Below are positions 10,657 to 20,558 of a stretch of DNA of 64,000 bases, piece by piece (the first letter of the stretch is position 1; each line of letters begins with the position of its first letter). The stretch comes from Odiellus spinosus (taxonomy: Eukaryota; Arthropoda; Arachnida; Opiliones; Phalangiidae), in the NCBI GenBank assembly GCA_963920705.1, contig OY987225.1, positions 4,140,662-4,204,661 of the forward strand, given 5' to 3'. Made by a program: the position numbers and the translations under genes. Below the pieces are notes generated by a model. That model saw nothing but the letters and a program-made list of their open reading frames with translations, ran no database searches and was not told the origin of the DNA.

Positions 10657-13607
10657 ACAGCTCCTGGAGATTTATACAACACTACCACGGATACGAGTTC
10701 ATTCTCTATAGACACATCTAACCAACAACGTTCTACATGAGCATTTCTGAACGGCCTGTCCCTAAGTAAAACTTTGTTTTCCAGATCCTTAACTATATTT
10801 TCCTCTTTATTTTTCAAATAAATCGAGGAGCCAAAAGCAACTCTTCGTGACGTTCTCGGTAAGTAAATACCCCCTACTTCCCTGTAGGATGGCACATCAA
10901 AATTATCCGTCTCTTTCTTCCACGTTTCAACGAAACATAATAATTGACTGGATAATATTACTTTGTCAACTAGAATATCTTTCAAATGAGCATTTAAGGA
11001 TTGCACATTATGAAAATAAATGAACACGGGTTTTATCAAGAATGGAAGCTCAATGCTTTTCGTGTCTCGCAATCTTTTGAGTTCCAATTCTACAACGTTG
11101 TTTTTAGGGGGATTTGGAACTTGAAATTTACCATCAATATACAAACCGGAAGCTGATCTCGCCCTACTACATGCCACATACAGGGAAGCTTTTTCTAATT
11201 TTTTTGACACCTTACAATGAACTACCAACGAAGAGTACGTATCTCCCTGACTTTTGTGTATCGTATTGGCTTCGGCAATTACAAAAGGAAATTGTTTCCT
11301 GGATACTGTAACATTTTTCTGCCTCCATTTTCTTACAAATGTTTTGGTTACCTTTTCAATGGGTGTCCAAGACTTACTAAAGCTACCCAACCTATACAAC
11401 CCGTAATTTCTTTGCCTCAATGTTTTTCCAACATTTTGGTCATCAAATTCGACCCAAAGTCTTGATGGAAATCGATATCCGGTTGTACTTGTACCGTATT
11501 CTATTTTACGTAACCAACCAGTGGCACCATTCGTCAATCCATCCGCCGTGTCAACATTATTAGTCATCATATATCTAATACCACAGTCCAGTTTCAATTC
11601 TTTGGGAAGACCATAAGTATCAGAAGTAGCTAACTTTTCAACTTGGGCTAAAATATCACTCTTAACTTTGCTAGTTACGTCTCCGTTTACAGAATCTATT
11701 GATTCTGAACAAGCCTTTTCAGTTTGTATTCTAGCAAGTTTCTCCGAATTAAAGCGGTCCACCTCAACATTCGTGGCGAAAAGATGAATAGCGTCATTTG
11801 GAGGGTAACGATCAACATTTATTTCTAGACTAGCAAAAAGTTGTATTTGATTCGGCGTCATCTTACCAACTGCCATGCTATTAAGAGCTTCCGCAAATAC
11901 TTTATCATCCTTTTGTCTCATTATTTCGTCAAGTTCTGAAAACTGAAACTCCTCCCATATAGGGTTTCCAATCAACGAAACGTAAGGATTATCACTTTCA
12001 CTTGGTGGCTGAAATGCGAAATAATCCCGTACGGGTCTAAGTTGGTTAAAATCTCCAACGAGCAAAACGGACACTCCGCCAAAATATTCCGGGATACCCG
12101 TGATTTCTTGCAATCTAGCGTTAACTCTTTTAAATATTTTTGCCCCTACCATAGAAATTTCATCAATAACAAGCAACTTTAATTGACCATAAAGTAGTCG
12201 AGATTTGTGAAGAGTTTCACTCTCCAACCTGGAAATATTTCCAGCAAATTGACTAACAGGCAAGCTAAATGTACTATGCAAAGTAGCTCCACCTATATTA
12301 AAAGCCGCTTTTCCAGTTGGCGCACATCTTATAACTTTAGCTTCTGAAGGATTACACCCTGGCTGTTTATTGAAAAATCTAGATACTGCCTCGTAAATGG
12401 CACTAATCAATAGACTTTTTCCAACACCAGCTCCCCATGTCACAAAAAGACGTAAAGGGGTTTCCTGAGTTTTCAATTGAAACAAAACATGATAAAAGAT
12501 CTCTCTTTGTTTCGAATTTAACTTTCTAACAATATCTTTGTATTCTGAATCATCAACCAAAGTAACTGAAGGCGCAATAGTTTTATCAGTATTTCCATCA
12601 ATCACATCCCTACTGATATTTCCTACAGCGTTTTGCACACTATTAACTAGAAATTCAGTATCTTCGGTAGCAACCGATCTATCTAATTCATTTTGATGTT
12701 CAAATTCGGGTTGCATATTAGCGAGATCTGCTTCTATGGATTCGTTCTCAAAATCGTTAATGGCTTGATCAAGCGCCATTTCGTCAATTTCACTGGTAAA
12801 TTCTTTTCTAACTTCCTTAATATCTTCTAGACAAACCCCATACTCAGTTTTAAGATCCTGTTCTAAGATGTCTTTGGTGTCATCGCGCCAAGGCGTGAAC
12901 AACATGATTTGTTCGCGATAAAAGTTCTCTGGATCTTTTTGCAAATTAAACCTACGGTAACGCACTATTTTGGAGTGGCCACGTTTTCGAATAAATCCGG
13001 AAGAATCTTTAAGTTTCAACCACTTCCCATACGATTCAACCTCATTGTTTTCGACATCATCAACATTGGTTTGGGGTTTAGCGACTGCATTTCGACTCTT
13101 GGCATATTCATACCAAGCAGCGAACTGAGCTAACGTTGTCATCTCCAATTCATCAGGCCTTTGAACATAATAATCTAAAAGCCCAGAGGAAAAGACATTG
13201 TCACTGTCTTCTGGCAACTCTTGAAGTTCCTCTTGGGTTTTAAGAATGCGTACCCGGTTCTCTGGCAAATTTGTATTTACGAATGTACACGCTCTACTAG
13301 ACCTAGACACAGGAATTTGTAAACAACAATAAGCCGCCTCTTGCGCGCTTATCTCGTGTGAATTCAAAAATTTATTTGCTATAACTTTCAATTTCTCTTT
13401 CACGCTACATTTGTCTTTATTAGCTTGTTTTGCGGCTTCACGCAAGAGATCCGATATTCCCTTTTGCGATTTTCCTATATACGAAATTATGTACATAACG
13501 CAAGCGTAGGGATCGAGAACAAACTGAATATCCATATTCGCTTGCCAAAGCCCCAAAACTTCCTTGTTATAAGGATTAACCCTAGTATCTTTCGGATTTC
13601 TTTTCAA
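10653..13607 (-). CDS. Helentron: Rep tyrosines, Pif1-like helicase, start of endonuclease
   Basis: The start of this frame completes the Rep domain: CVMYIISYIGKSQKG gives the two catalytic tyrosines (Y39 and Y43 of this frame) that cut and rejoin strands in rolling-circle transposition. A superfamily 1 Pif1-like helicase follows: Walker A WGAGVGKS near residue 395, Walker B LLVIDEISMV, GDFNQLRPV, and the late motif ANTIHKSQGDTYSS. The last ~150 residues (VFIYFHNVQSLNAHLKD, LLCFVETWKK) begin an exonuclease-endonuclease-phosphatase domain. The listed frame has no true ATG at its start: it is the continuation of the upstream ORF after a one-base slip in an A-run at 13616-13623. Confidence 0.88.
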   Translation of the reverse strand: MKRNPKDTRVNPYNKEVLGLWQANMDIQFVLDPYACVMYIISYIGKSQKGISDLLREAAKQANKDKCSVKEKLKVIANKFLNSHEISAQEAAYCCLQIPVSRSSRACTFVNTNLPENRVRILKTQEELQELPEDSDNVFSSGLLDYYVQRPDELEMTTLAQFAAWYEYAKSRNAVAKPQTNVDDVENNEVESYGKWLKLKDSSGFIRKRGHSKIVRYRRFNLQKDPENFYREQIMLFTPWRDDTKDILEQDLKTEYGVCLEDIKEVRKEFTSEIDEMALDQAINDFENESIEADLANMQPEFEHQNELDRSVATEDTEFLVNSVQNAVGNISRDVIDGNTDKTIAPSVTLVDDSEYKDIVRKLNSKQREIFYHVLFQLKTQETPLRLFVTWGAGVGKSLLISAIYEAVSRFFNKQPGCNPSEAKVIRCAPTGKAAFNIGGATLHSTFSLPVSQFAGNISRLESETLHKSRLLYGQLKLLVIDEISMVGAKIFKRVNARLQEITGIPEYFGGVSVLLVGDFNQLRPVRDYFAFQPPSESDNPYVSLIGNPIWEEFQFSELDEIMRQKDDKVFAEALNSMAVGKMTPNQIQLFASLEINVDRYPPNDAIHLFATNVEVDRFNSEKLARIQTEKACSESIDSVNGDVTSKVKSDILAQVEKLATSDTYGLPKELKLDCGIRYMMTNNVDTADGLTNGATGWLRKIEYGTSTTGYRFPSRLWVEFDDQNVGKTLRQRNYGLYRLGSFSKSWTPIEKVTKTFVRKWRQKNVTVSRKQFPFVIAEANTIHKSQGDTYSSLVVHCKVSKKLEKASLYVACSRARSASGLYIDGKFQVPNPPKNNVVELELKRLRDTKSIELPFLIKPVFIYFHNVQSLNAHLKDILVDKVILSSQLLCFVETWKKETDNFDVPSYREVGGIYLPRTSRRVAFGSSIYLKNKEENIVKDLENKVLLRDRPFRNAHVERCWLDVSIENELVSVVVLYKSPGAV

Positions 13608-16569
13608 TAGAACTGTTTTTTTTAATATCGTAAGTAACGGCAGAGATATACTCTTCTTCAGTCATGTTCAACTTTGCTAACAATTCCTCAAATGTATTAA
13701 CCCAAAGTTCCTTCTCCTTTGTTTGCAAAGTATCGTATAAACGTTTACTATTTTCTTTACATTTTTTTTCTATCTCCGCCGTTCCTACCTCCCTTTTCTT
13801 CGGATCGTATATTATAGTACGGGGCATGGGTGGAAAGGGGATTCCAAAACGACAAACTGAACTATTATTAACCTTTTTTTTACACGTTACCGTGTGTCTA
13901 TGCATTTGAAGCCTTGTCAATACATTTAAGTTTTCATCGTCGTGCTCACCAGCGCAAGCAATAATTTCATCGACAAACTTTTCTACTTCTTCGACATTAC
14001 TTAAGTCATCCTTCAATTTTGGGGCCCCTTTTATCCATATAAGTCCATGTTGGTGAGGAGAGCCCCTTTGCTGTATTTCTACTCTAAAATAGTAATCTTC
14101 TACTACACCAAGGGGACCTAATTTCTTAAGAGCTTTCAGCAAAGGTAGGAAACGGTAGTCGAAATAACGAGCGCAAGTAACTGGGTCATCCTGAATAAGC
14201 TTCGCTTTTTCAGCGTAACTTAAACTTAAAACCTCTTGGTTTCCCAGTACTTCTTGCCCAGAAGTTAAGCGTAGTACGTTTAAAACCTCGGGCCATTTAC
14301 TTTCGGCTGCTGAAAACGTTACAAAAAGAGTAGCTGTTCCAAGCTGTCTTAACATCGCCAACATCTCTTTTTGCCTGTGTTGCCAATAAGATGGAGACGA
14401 CTGTAGTGTTTCCAGAACCCTAAAACCATCATCTTGCTTTATAAGCGTTTCTATGGCTCCCTCAGAAGCTAAATGCCCGGCCGTATAGTTCGACCCGTCT
14501 CTTTTTTTAGTTTTTCTCATACAAACTTGTATCGCTTGACTAACTTTTTTTGTTTCTAACTTAACCAAAGAGTAAAATAGCTTCGAAGGATTCTTCGCAC
14601 ATCGGCGATCAGCATTTCGTAGTTCCCACTTAACGATATCTCCATAGCTACTTTTGACATTGAGTTCTCTCTTTTGACCAACATAAATACTCGGGAAAGA
14701 CAATTCCTCCGCATCCTCGTCAAATAACAAAGACATTGGTTTTTGCCCTTCCCCCGGGGCAAATTTCACATGCAAAGTATTAGATGGTAAAAAATCGGAC
14801 AAAGAGACTAATAACGTGTCCCGATTTCCCACTGGGGCTGCATTAACAACATCGGGCTCATTCCACAAATCATCGCTATCTCTATCATCAGTTTGTACAC
14901 CTTGTACCGGTCTCTGACGATCATTTTCATCAACAATAAATTCTAGCTCTTCTTGAATTGGATCTAATATATTTGGATTGATCGTTATTTCATGCTTCTG
15001 ATACAAAGGGGTACCTACTAAATAATTTAGGGCTTCCATAATCTTTCTGGGCCTCACAGTTTCATGCATAAACGGCCTGTTATATTGCATCCTTCTCATT
15101 AATTCAATTTGAACAGTGTCTGTGTCACGGGGTAACCTCGGTAAAACGGACACTGTTGACTCAACATTTATAGGTACATTAACCACATTTCCTTTAATGC
15201 CCCTTTGCTGGTCACACCCAAGTCGTCTTATTTGCATAAATGGTATTCGTGGTGATATCATTCTCTCTTCCAAATTCGAAATACTTATCAATTGTACTGG
15301 TATAACCGGAAACTGAAATCCATTTTCGCTCGAAAACTTTGGAACCTCCTTTTTTTTAATCGCTTTATTGCAAGCGCTGCATAAAAAAATCTTTTCATCT
15401 AAAAGGCGGGGTTGGATACAAGGAACAGACAAAAATACATTGGAATTTATCACAGTTCCGGAACTCCGAAAAAAAAGATTTAAACATCCTTCACATTTCC
15501 AAGTCGGACCTTCTTTAATTGAATTGAAATAATTTAATTTTATGTTCAAAGGATTAGTCCTTCTTTCAATCGCCGAAGTTCTATTTTGGGAACGTTCTGT
15601 GGTTCTATAATTACCCTGGCGCCTAGCATCCATCGCCACCTGATTTCTAGCACTTTCTGCTTTATATTCTACTTCTTGGCGTCTATCAGCCTTTGCTAAC
15701 TTATTTCTAGCACGTTCTGCTACTGTATATTCTACCTCTTGTCGTCTCTCAGCCATCGCCACCTGATTTCTAGCACTTTCTGCTTCTTTATATTCTACTT
15801 CTTGGCGTCTATCAGCCATCGCCACCTGATTTCTAGCACTTTCTGCTTCTTTATATTCTACTTCTTGGCGTCTATCAGCCATCGCCACCTGATTTCTAGC
15901 ACTTTCTGCTTCTTTATATTCTACTTCTTGGCGTCTATCAGCCTTTGCTAACTTATTTCTAGCACGTTCTGCTACTGTATATCCTACATCTTGGCGAGAA
16001 GTTGCCTTAGTTAACTGGTTGCGAATACGCTCCTCCTCTTTATACTTTTTACTATCACTCTTAATTCTTTTCTCCATTGAACTACTCGACCTATCGGTTT
16101 CACTAATAGTTGGATTCTGGCGTTTTCTAGCCATACCACATTTTTTTCTAAACTCTTCATTGCTTTGTAAAATTCTCAATTGATCAATCCCATCTGCATT
16201 ATGGTTGGCCTTTCCCTCTGAATTAGAAGTAGAAGGTAGATTTTCATCCGCTTGAGAATTTCTTGAAACCTCTATTACCTGTATTTCTACCACTCTAGAA
16301 TGGCTTTTAACTACACTGGTAGATGGCACTACTTCAAAATTATCTTGCCCTTCAATATTACGTGATAAGATAACTTCTGACGGACTAGAGGGTACATTAG
16401 AACCACGAGCATTAATAATATTTCCTGACACATTGCCTTTCTTTAGTGCCGCTAAAACTTTCCTTCTTTCACTTTCTTTCCTGCGATATTCAGGATCAGC
16501 TCTGAGTTCTCTCATTTTCTCTCTAGCTTTACGCTTTTTTAGTTCCTCTTTACTTTCGTCTCCTTCCAT
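13582..16569 (-). CDS. Helentron: Rep N-terminal part with HUH motif
   Basis: A true ATG at 16569 opens a basic, coiled region (KKRKAREKMRELRADPEYRRK) followed by six to seven copies of a 21-residue repeat (core ESARNQVAMADRRQEVEYK; 15600-15990). A Cys region (CEGCLNLFF, FLCSACNKAIKKK) follows, then the Helitron_like_N domain with FVTFSAAESKWPEV and DPVTCARYFDYRFLPLL. The HUH metal site is SPHQHGLIW (H839 and H841). The frame ends at 13582 because the A-run at 13616-13623 has eight A's; seven would join it to the helicase frame, giving a protein of about 1970 residues. That slip may be a real mutation or a sequencing error. Confidence 0.88.
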   Translation of the reverse strand: MEGDESKEELKKRKAREKMRELRADPEYRRKESERRKVLAALKKGNVSGNIINARGSNVPSSPSEVILSRNIEGQDNFEVVPSTSVVKSHSRVVEIQVIEVSRNSQADENLPSTSNSEGKANHNADGIDQLRILQSNEEFRKKCGMARKRQNPTISETDRSSSSMEKRIKSDSKKYKEEERIRNQLTKATSRQDVGYTVAERARNKLAKADRRQEVEYKEAESARNQVAMADRRQEVEYKEAESARNQVAMADRRQEVEYKEAESARNQVAMAERRQEVEYTVAERARNKLAKADRRQEVEYKAESARNQVAMDARRQGNYRTTERSQNRTSAIERRTNPLNIKLNYFNSIKEGPTWKCEGCLNLFFRSSGTVINSNVFLSVPCIQPRLLDEKIFLCSACNKAIKKKEVPKFSSENGFQFPVIPVQLISISNLEERMISPRIPFMQIRRLGCDQQRGIKGNVVNVPINVESTVSVLPRLPRDTDTVQIELMRRMQYNRPFMHETVRPRKIMEALNYLVGTPLYQKHEITINPNILDPIQEELEFIVDENDRQRPVQGVQTDDRDSDDLWNEPDVVNAAPVGNRDTLLVSLSDFLPSNTLHVKFAPGEGQKPMSLLFDEDAEELSFPSIYVGQKRELNVKSSYGDIVKWELRNADRRCAKNPSKLFYSLVKLETKKVSQAIQVCMRKTKKRDGSNYTAGHLASEGAIETLIKQDDGFRVLETLQSSPSYWQHRQKEMLAMLRQLGTATLFVTFSAAESKWPEVLNVLRLTSGQEVLGNQEVLSLSYAEKAKLIQDDPVTCARYFDYRFLPLLKALKKLGPLGVVEDYYFRVEIQQRGSPHQHGLIWIKGAPKLKDDLSNVEEVEKFVDEIIACAGEHDDENLNVLTRLQMHRHTVTCKKKVNNSSVCRFGIPFPPMPRTIIYDPKKREVGTAEIEKKCKENSKRLYDTLQTKEKELWVNTFEELLAKLNMTEEEYISAVTYDIKKNSSIEKKSERY
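15600..15990 (-). repeat. 63-bp coding tandem repeat inside Helentron Rep
   Basis: Six to seven in-frame copies of a 21-residue, charged, helix-prone unit. Copies alternate between RARNKLAKADRRQ and SARNQVAMADRRQ forms. One copy lacks a codon (EYKAESARN), so the period slips by 3 bases. Confidence 0.9.
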
Positions 16570-16611
16570 TTTTTTAATTATTTAATCTTTCAAAGTTCAA
16601 ATTCAAAAATC

Positions 16612-17200
16612 TTTGTATCAGTTTTGAAGTGTTCTTAAAGCCCACACAACAAGGCGTAATTTCCAGTTATCAGTTTTGAAGTGTTCTTAAAGCCCACACA
16701 ACAAGGCGTAATTTCCAGTTATCAATTTTGAAATGTAATTAAAGCTCACACAACAAGGCTCAATTAAGAATTAGAACTCAATTGCAATCTTCAGTAATGC
16801 GTAATCTGTTTGCACAAATCAAAGATTGATCACAATCAATTAAACTCTAAATTCTTCCATTAAACACTAAATTCATCCATGAAACACTAAATTCATCCAT
16901 TAAACACTAAATTCATCAATTAAATACTAAATTCATCAATTAAACACTAAATTCATCAATTAAACACTAAATTCATCAATTAAACACTAAATTCATCAAT
17001 TAAACACTAAATTCATCAATTAAACACTAAATTCATCAATTAAACACTAAATTCATCAATTAAACACTAAATTCATCAATTAAACACTAAATTCATTAAT
17101 TAAACACTAAATACATCAATTAAACACTAAATTCATTAATTAAACTCTAAATTCATCAATTAAACACTAAATTAATCCAATCTACACTAAATTCATCAAG
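16612..17200. repeat. 53-bp repeat (2.5 copies) and 20-bp array
   Basis: At 16612-16760 a 53-bp unit (TCAGTTTTGAAGTGTTCTTA, then AAGCCCACACAACAAGG) is repeated, the third copy partial. From about 16845 to 17190 a 20-bp unit (TAAACACTAAATTCATCAAT) is repeated about 17 times with a few point variants. Both lie upstream of the Helentron ATG and probably belong to its 5' end. Confidence 0.9.
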
Positions 17201-17333
17201 CAAATAATTCAAAATCCTTCTCACCAAATACGTCTACCAAGGTTAACTTGCTACCACGAAATCACGATAAGAAATAAAACTAAAGAAAACGATCAGTAAC
17301 GAATTTCAAAATTCATCAGCTTGAAAAAAAAAA

Positions 17334-17438
17334 ATCCATAAAAATATTATATCATACGGTTATAGTTTTTTGTAACCTTAGGAAATAAGTAATAAGACGC
17401 AGGGTACATTTTGTTGGGTAGCCGCTGACTAAAAAAGT
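17334..17438. other. Uninterrupted copy of the composite element's target site
   Basis: This 105-bp stretch is found again split in two: its left half at 17563-17615 (two mismatches) and its right half at 22175-22225 (one mismatch). It therefore represents the unoccupied state of the site into which 17616-22174 was inserted. Confidence 0.85.
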
Positions 17439-17639
17439 GCTAGACAATATATTTTTATAAAACAGTGTCGGCGAAAATTTTAAACTGCAAATCTGCTACA
17501 TTTTCCCTATATATGGTATCGATCCGCCTCTACTTTGCCAATTGTGAACATTCTCGAAAAAAATCGATAAAAATATTATATCATACGGTTATAGTTTTTT
17601 GTAACCTTGGGAAATTCTTAGAACCCGGTAGGGTTCTAT

Positions 17640-18480
17640 GTATTGGGCCCATCATCATCTGTAATGTTATTTTGATTTCCTTAAAAAAATGGACCTTTAG
17701 CCAATCAGAACGCTCCATTTCCCCATTGAAATAACATTAAAATCGACTCTTTCGAGGACATGTCCCTTGCATCGCAGAACTAAAAGAGGAATTATTTGTT
17801 ACGGTTAAAATCAATTTTAAGTGGTAGAGCAAGGTTCGAATGTTGAACTTTTCAAGTTTCATTTAAAAATATTAAGTCTAAGTATTTTAAAATTAATTCT
17901 GAAGTTGACCCTTTTTTTGGTACTTAGCTGGTTTCTCGCATGGCCAAATTCGTAATGTTATTCTATGGGATTTGGTTTTTTGAAAGTGGCTTACCTTTCA
18001 GATTTATTTTCTAATACTTCCGGATATTTTTCAGACTTGGATTTTCCGTATGGTATGAATTAAGTTTCGAGCTTCATTTTAAGACTAATTTCATAATTTT
18101 ACACCGATTAGTTGGCCCACAGTCTATTCATGAAAACGGAGGAAAAAGTAAGGCGGAGAAATAGATTCGCCAAAAACCTAAGCCTAATTTGACAAATTAG
18201 GCTTAGGTTTTATATGGCTTTTTAAAATCACGAGCACGAGCGCGCGCGCTTGATTTGGAGGCTATGGGTATTGAACTCTAATGACTTAATTTCTCCTTCT
18301 TCATATTTTTGCCGTTTATAGACTGTGACCAAACTAATCGGGATAAAATTATGAAATTAGTCTTAAAATAAAGCCTGTAAAATATTTGGAAGCATTAGAA
18401 AATAAATCTGAAAGGTAAGTCTCTTGCAAAAAATCTAAATCTCATAGAATAACATTAATTTTCAATTTCTCCGCCTTAAA
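17640..18480. repeat. Foldback module A, copy 1
   Basis: Two arms of several hundred bases (about 17950-18130 and 18310-18480) are imperfect inverted repeats sharing GACTAATTTCATAATTTTA and CTTACCTTTCAGATTTATTT. At the centre is CCTAAGCCTAATTT, GA, CAAATTAGGCTTAGG (18176-18211), a near-perfect palindrome. The same centre is at 53261-53297 in copy 3. Confidence 0.85.
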
Positions 18481-18489
18481 AGTACTCTC

Positions 18490-20500
18490 CTTTTTAAAAA
18501 TGAGTGGAATTCCGAACGACTTGCCATTCCGAACGGCAATAAGGAAGGTATTAACATCAAAAATAATGAAAAAATTAATTGGAATTTGGTTTAAAGGGCA
18601 ATGGGGAAAATATAAAGATTTCGCTGCGGCTGTCGGAGGTATTAACATCAAAATTGCTGAAATAATTAATTTAAATTTGGTTTAAAGGGCAATGGGGAAA
18701 ATATAAAGATTTCACTGCGGCTGTCGGAGGTATTAACATCAAAATTGATGAAAAATTTAATTTAAATTTGGTTTAAAGGGCAATGGTTAAAATATAATGA
18801 TTTCGCTGCGGCTCTCGGAGGTATTAACATCAAAATTGATGAAAAAATTCATTTTAATTGGGTTTAAAGGGCAATGGGGAAAATATAATGATTTCGCTGC
18901 GGCTGTCGGAGGTATTAACATAAAAAATTATGAAAAAAATAATTTTAATTGGGATTAAAGGGCACTGGTAAAAATGTAGAGATTTGACTGGAATCAAGTG
19001 CGGCTGCCGCAGCTATTAACATCAAAAATTATGAAAAAATTAATTTTAATTGGGATTAAAGGGCACTGGTAAAAATGTAGAGATTTTACTGAATCGAGTG
19101 CGGCTCCCCCAGCTATTAACATCAAAAATAATGTAAAAATTAATTTTAATTGGGATTAAAGGGCAATGTTAAAATTTAGAGATTTGACTGAATCAAGTGC
19201 GGCTGCCGGAGGTATTACCATCAAAAATTATGAAAAAATTAATCTTAATTGGGATTAAAGGGCAATGTTAAAATGTAGGGATTTGACTGAATCAAGTGCG
19301 GCTGCCCCAGCTATTAACATCAAAAATAATGTAAAAATTTTTTTTAATTGGAATTAAAGGGCAATGGTAAAAATGTAGAGATTTGACTGAATCAAGTGCG
19401 GCTGCCCCAGCTATTATCTTCAAAAATAATGTAAAAACTAATTTTAATTGGGATTAAAGGGCAATGGTAAAAATGTAGAGATTTTACTGAATCAAGTGCG
19501 GCTGCCCTAGCTATTAACATCAAAAATAATGAAAAAAATAATTTTAATTGGGATTAAAGGGCACTGGTAAAAATGTAGAGGTTTGACTGAATCAAGTGAG
19601 GCTGCCCCAGCTATTAACATCAAAAATAATGAAAAAATAAATTTTAATTGGGATTAAAGGGCACTGGTAAAAATGTTGAAATTTGACTGAATCAAGTGAG
19701 GCTGCCCCAGCTATTAACATCAAAAATTGTGAAATAATTAATTTTAATTGGGTTTAAAGGGCAATGGTAAAAATGTAGAGATCTGACTGAATCAAGTGCG
19801 GCTGCCCCAGCTGTTAACATCAAAAATTGTGAAAAAAATCATTTTAATTGGGTTTAAAGGGCAATGGTAAAAATGTAGAGATCTGGCTGAATCAAGTGCG
19901 GCTGCCGCAGCTGTTAACATCAAAAATTGTGAAAAAATTAATTTTAATTGGGTTTAAAGGGCAATGGTAAAAATTTAGAGATCTGACTGAATCAAGTGAG
20001 GTTGCCCCAGCTATTAACATCAAAAATTATGAAAAAGTTAATTTTAATTGGGATTAAAGGGCAATGGTAAAAATGTAGAGATTTGACTGAATCAAGTGCG
20101 GCTGCCCCAGCTATTAACATCAAAAATAATGTAAAAATTAATTTTAATTGGGATTAAAGGGCAATGGTAAAAATGTAGAGATTTGACTGAATCAAGTGCG
20201 GCTGCCCCAGCTATTAACATCAAAAATAATGTAAAAATTAATTTTAATTGGGATTAAAGGGCAATGGTAAAAATGTAGAGATTTGACTGAATCAAGTGCG
20301 GCTGCCGGAGGTATTACCATCAAAAATTATGAAAAAATTAATCTTAATTGGGATTAAAGGGCAATGTTAAAATGTAGGGATTTGACTGAATCAAGTGCGG
20401 CTGCCGCAGCTATTAACATTTAAAATTATGAAAAAATTAATTTTAATTGGGTTTAAAGGGCAATGGTAAAAATGTAGAGATTTGACTGAATCACTTTTTA
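18490..20500. repeat. ~100-bp satellite internal to the composite element
   Basis: About 19 monomers, core GGGATTAAAGGGCAATGGTA, AAAATGTAGAGATTTGACTG, AATCAAGTGCGGCTGCC, CAGCTATTAACATCAAAAAT. The first four are shorter and lack the GACTGAATCAAGTG part. The same monomer is seen inverted, about five times, at 52240-52740. Confidence 0.9.
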
Positions 20501-20558
20501 AAGGGCTAGTCTTTTAATATAGAAGTTAACACTTTCGTGTTAGACTGAAGTGACAGAT

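Larger units (their letters stand above)
10320..17200 (-). mobile_element. Helentron-type rolling-circle transposon
   Basis: The coding region (10369-16569) gives, in order, a long N-terminal region with Cys motifs, an HUH replication initiator, a Pif1-like helicase and a C-terminal endonuclease domain. This fused endonuclease distinguishes Helentrons from plain Helitrons. Sequence upstream of the ATG holds 2.5 copies of a 53-bp repeat and a 20-bp array, and terminal minisatellites are common in this group. Exact ends could not be fixed: no convincing terminal hairpin or TIR pair was found, so the limits given are approximate. Confidence 0.8.

Noticed and set aside
15739..15951. Plus-strand ORF with repeated HRHLISSTFCFFIFYFLA
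   Set aside because: Antisense of the 63-bp coding repeat in the Helentron.
16850..17190. Possible CRISPR-like array
   Set aside because: Units are contiguous 20-mers with no spacers, in a eukaryotic genome; it is a simple minisatellite.
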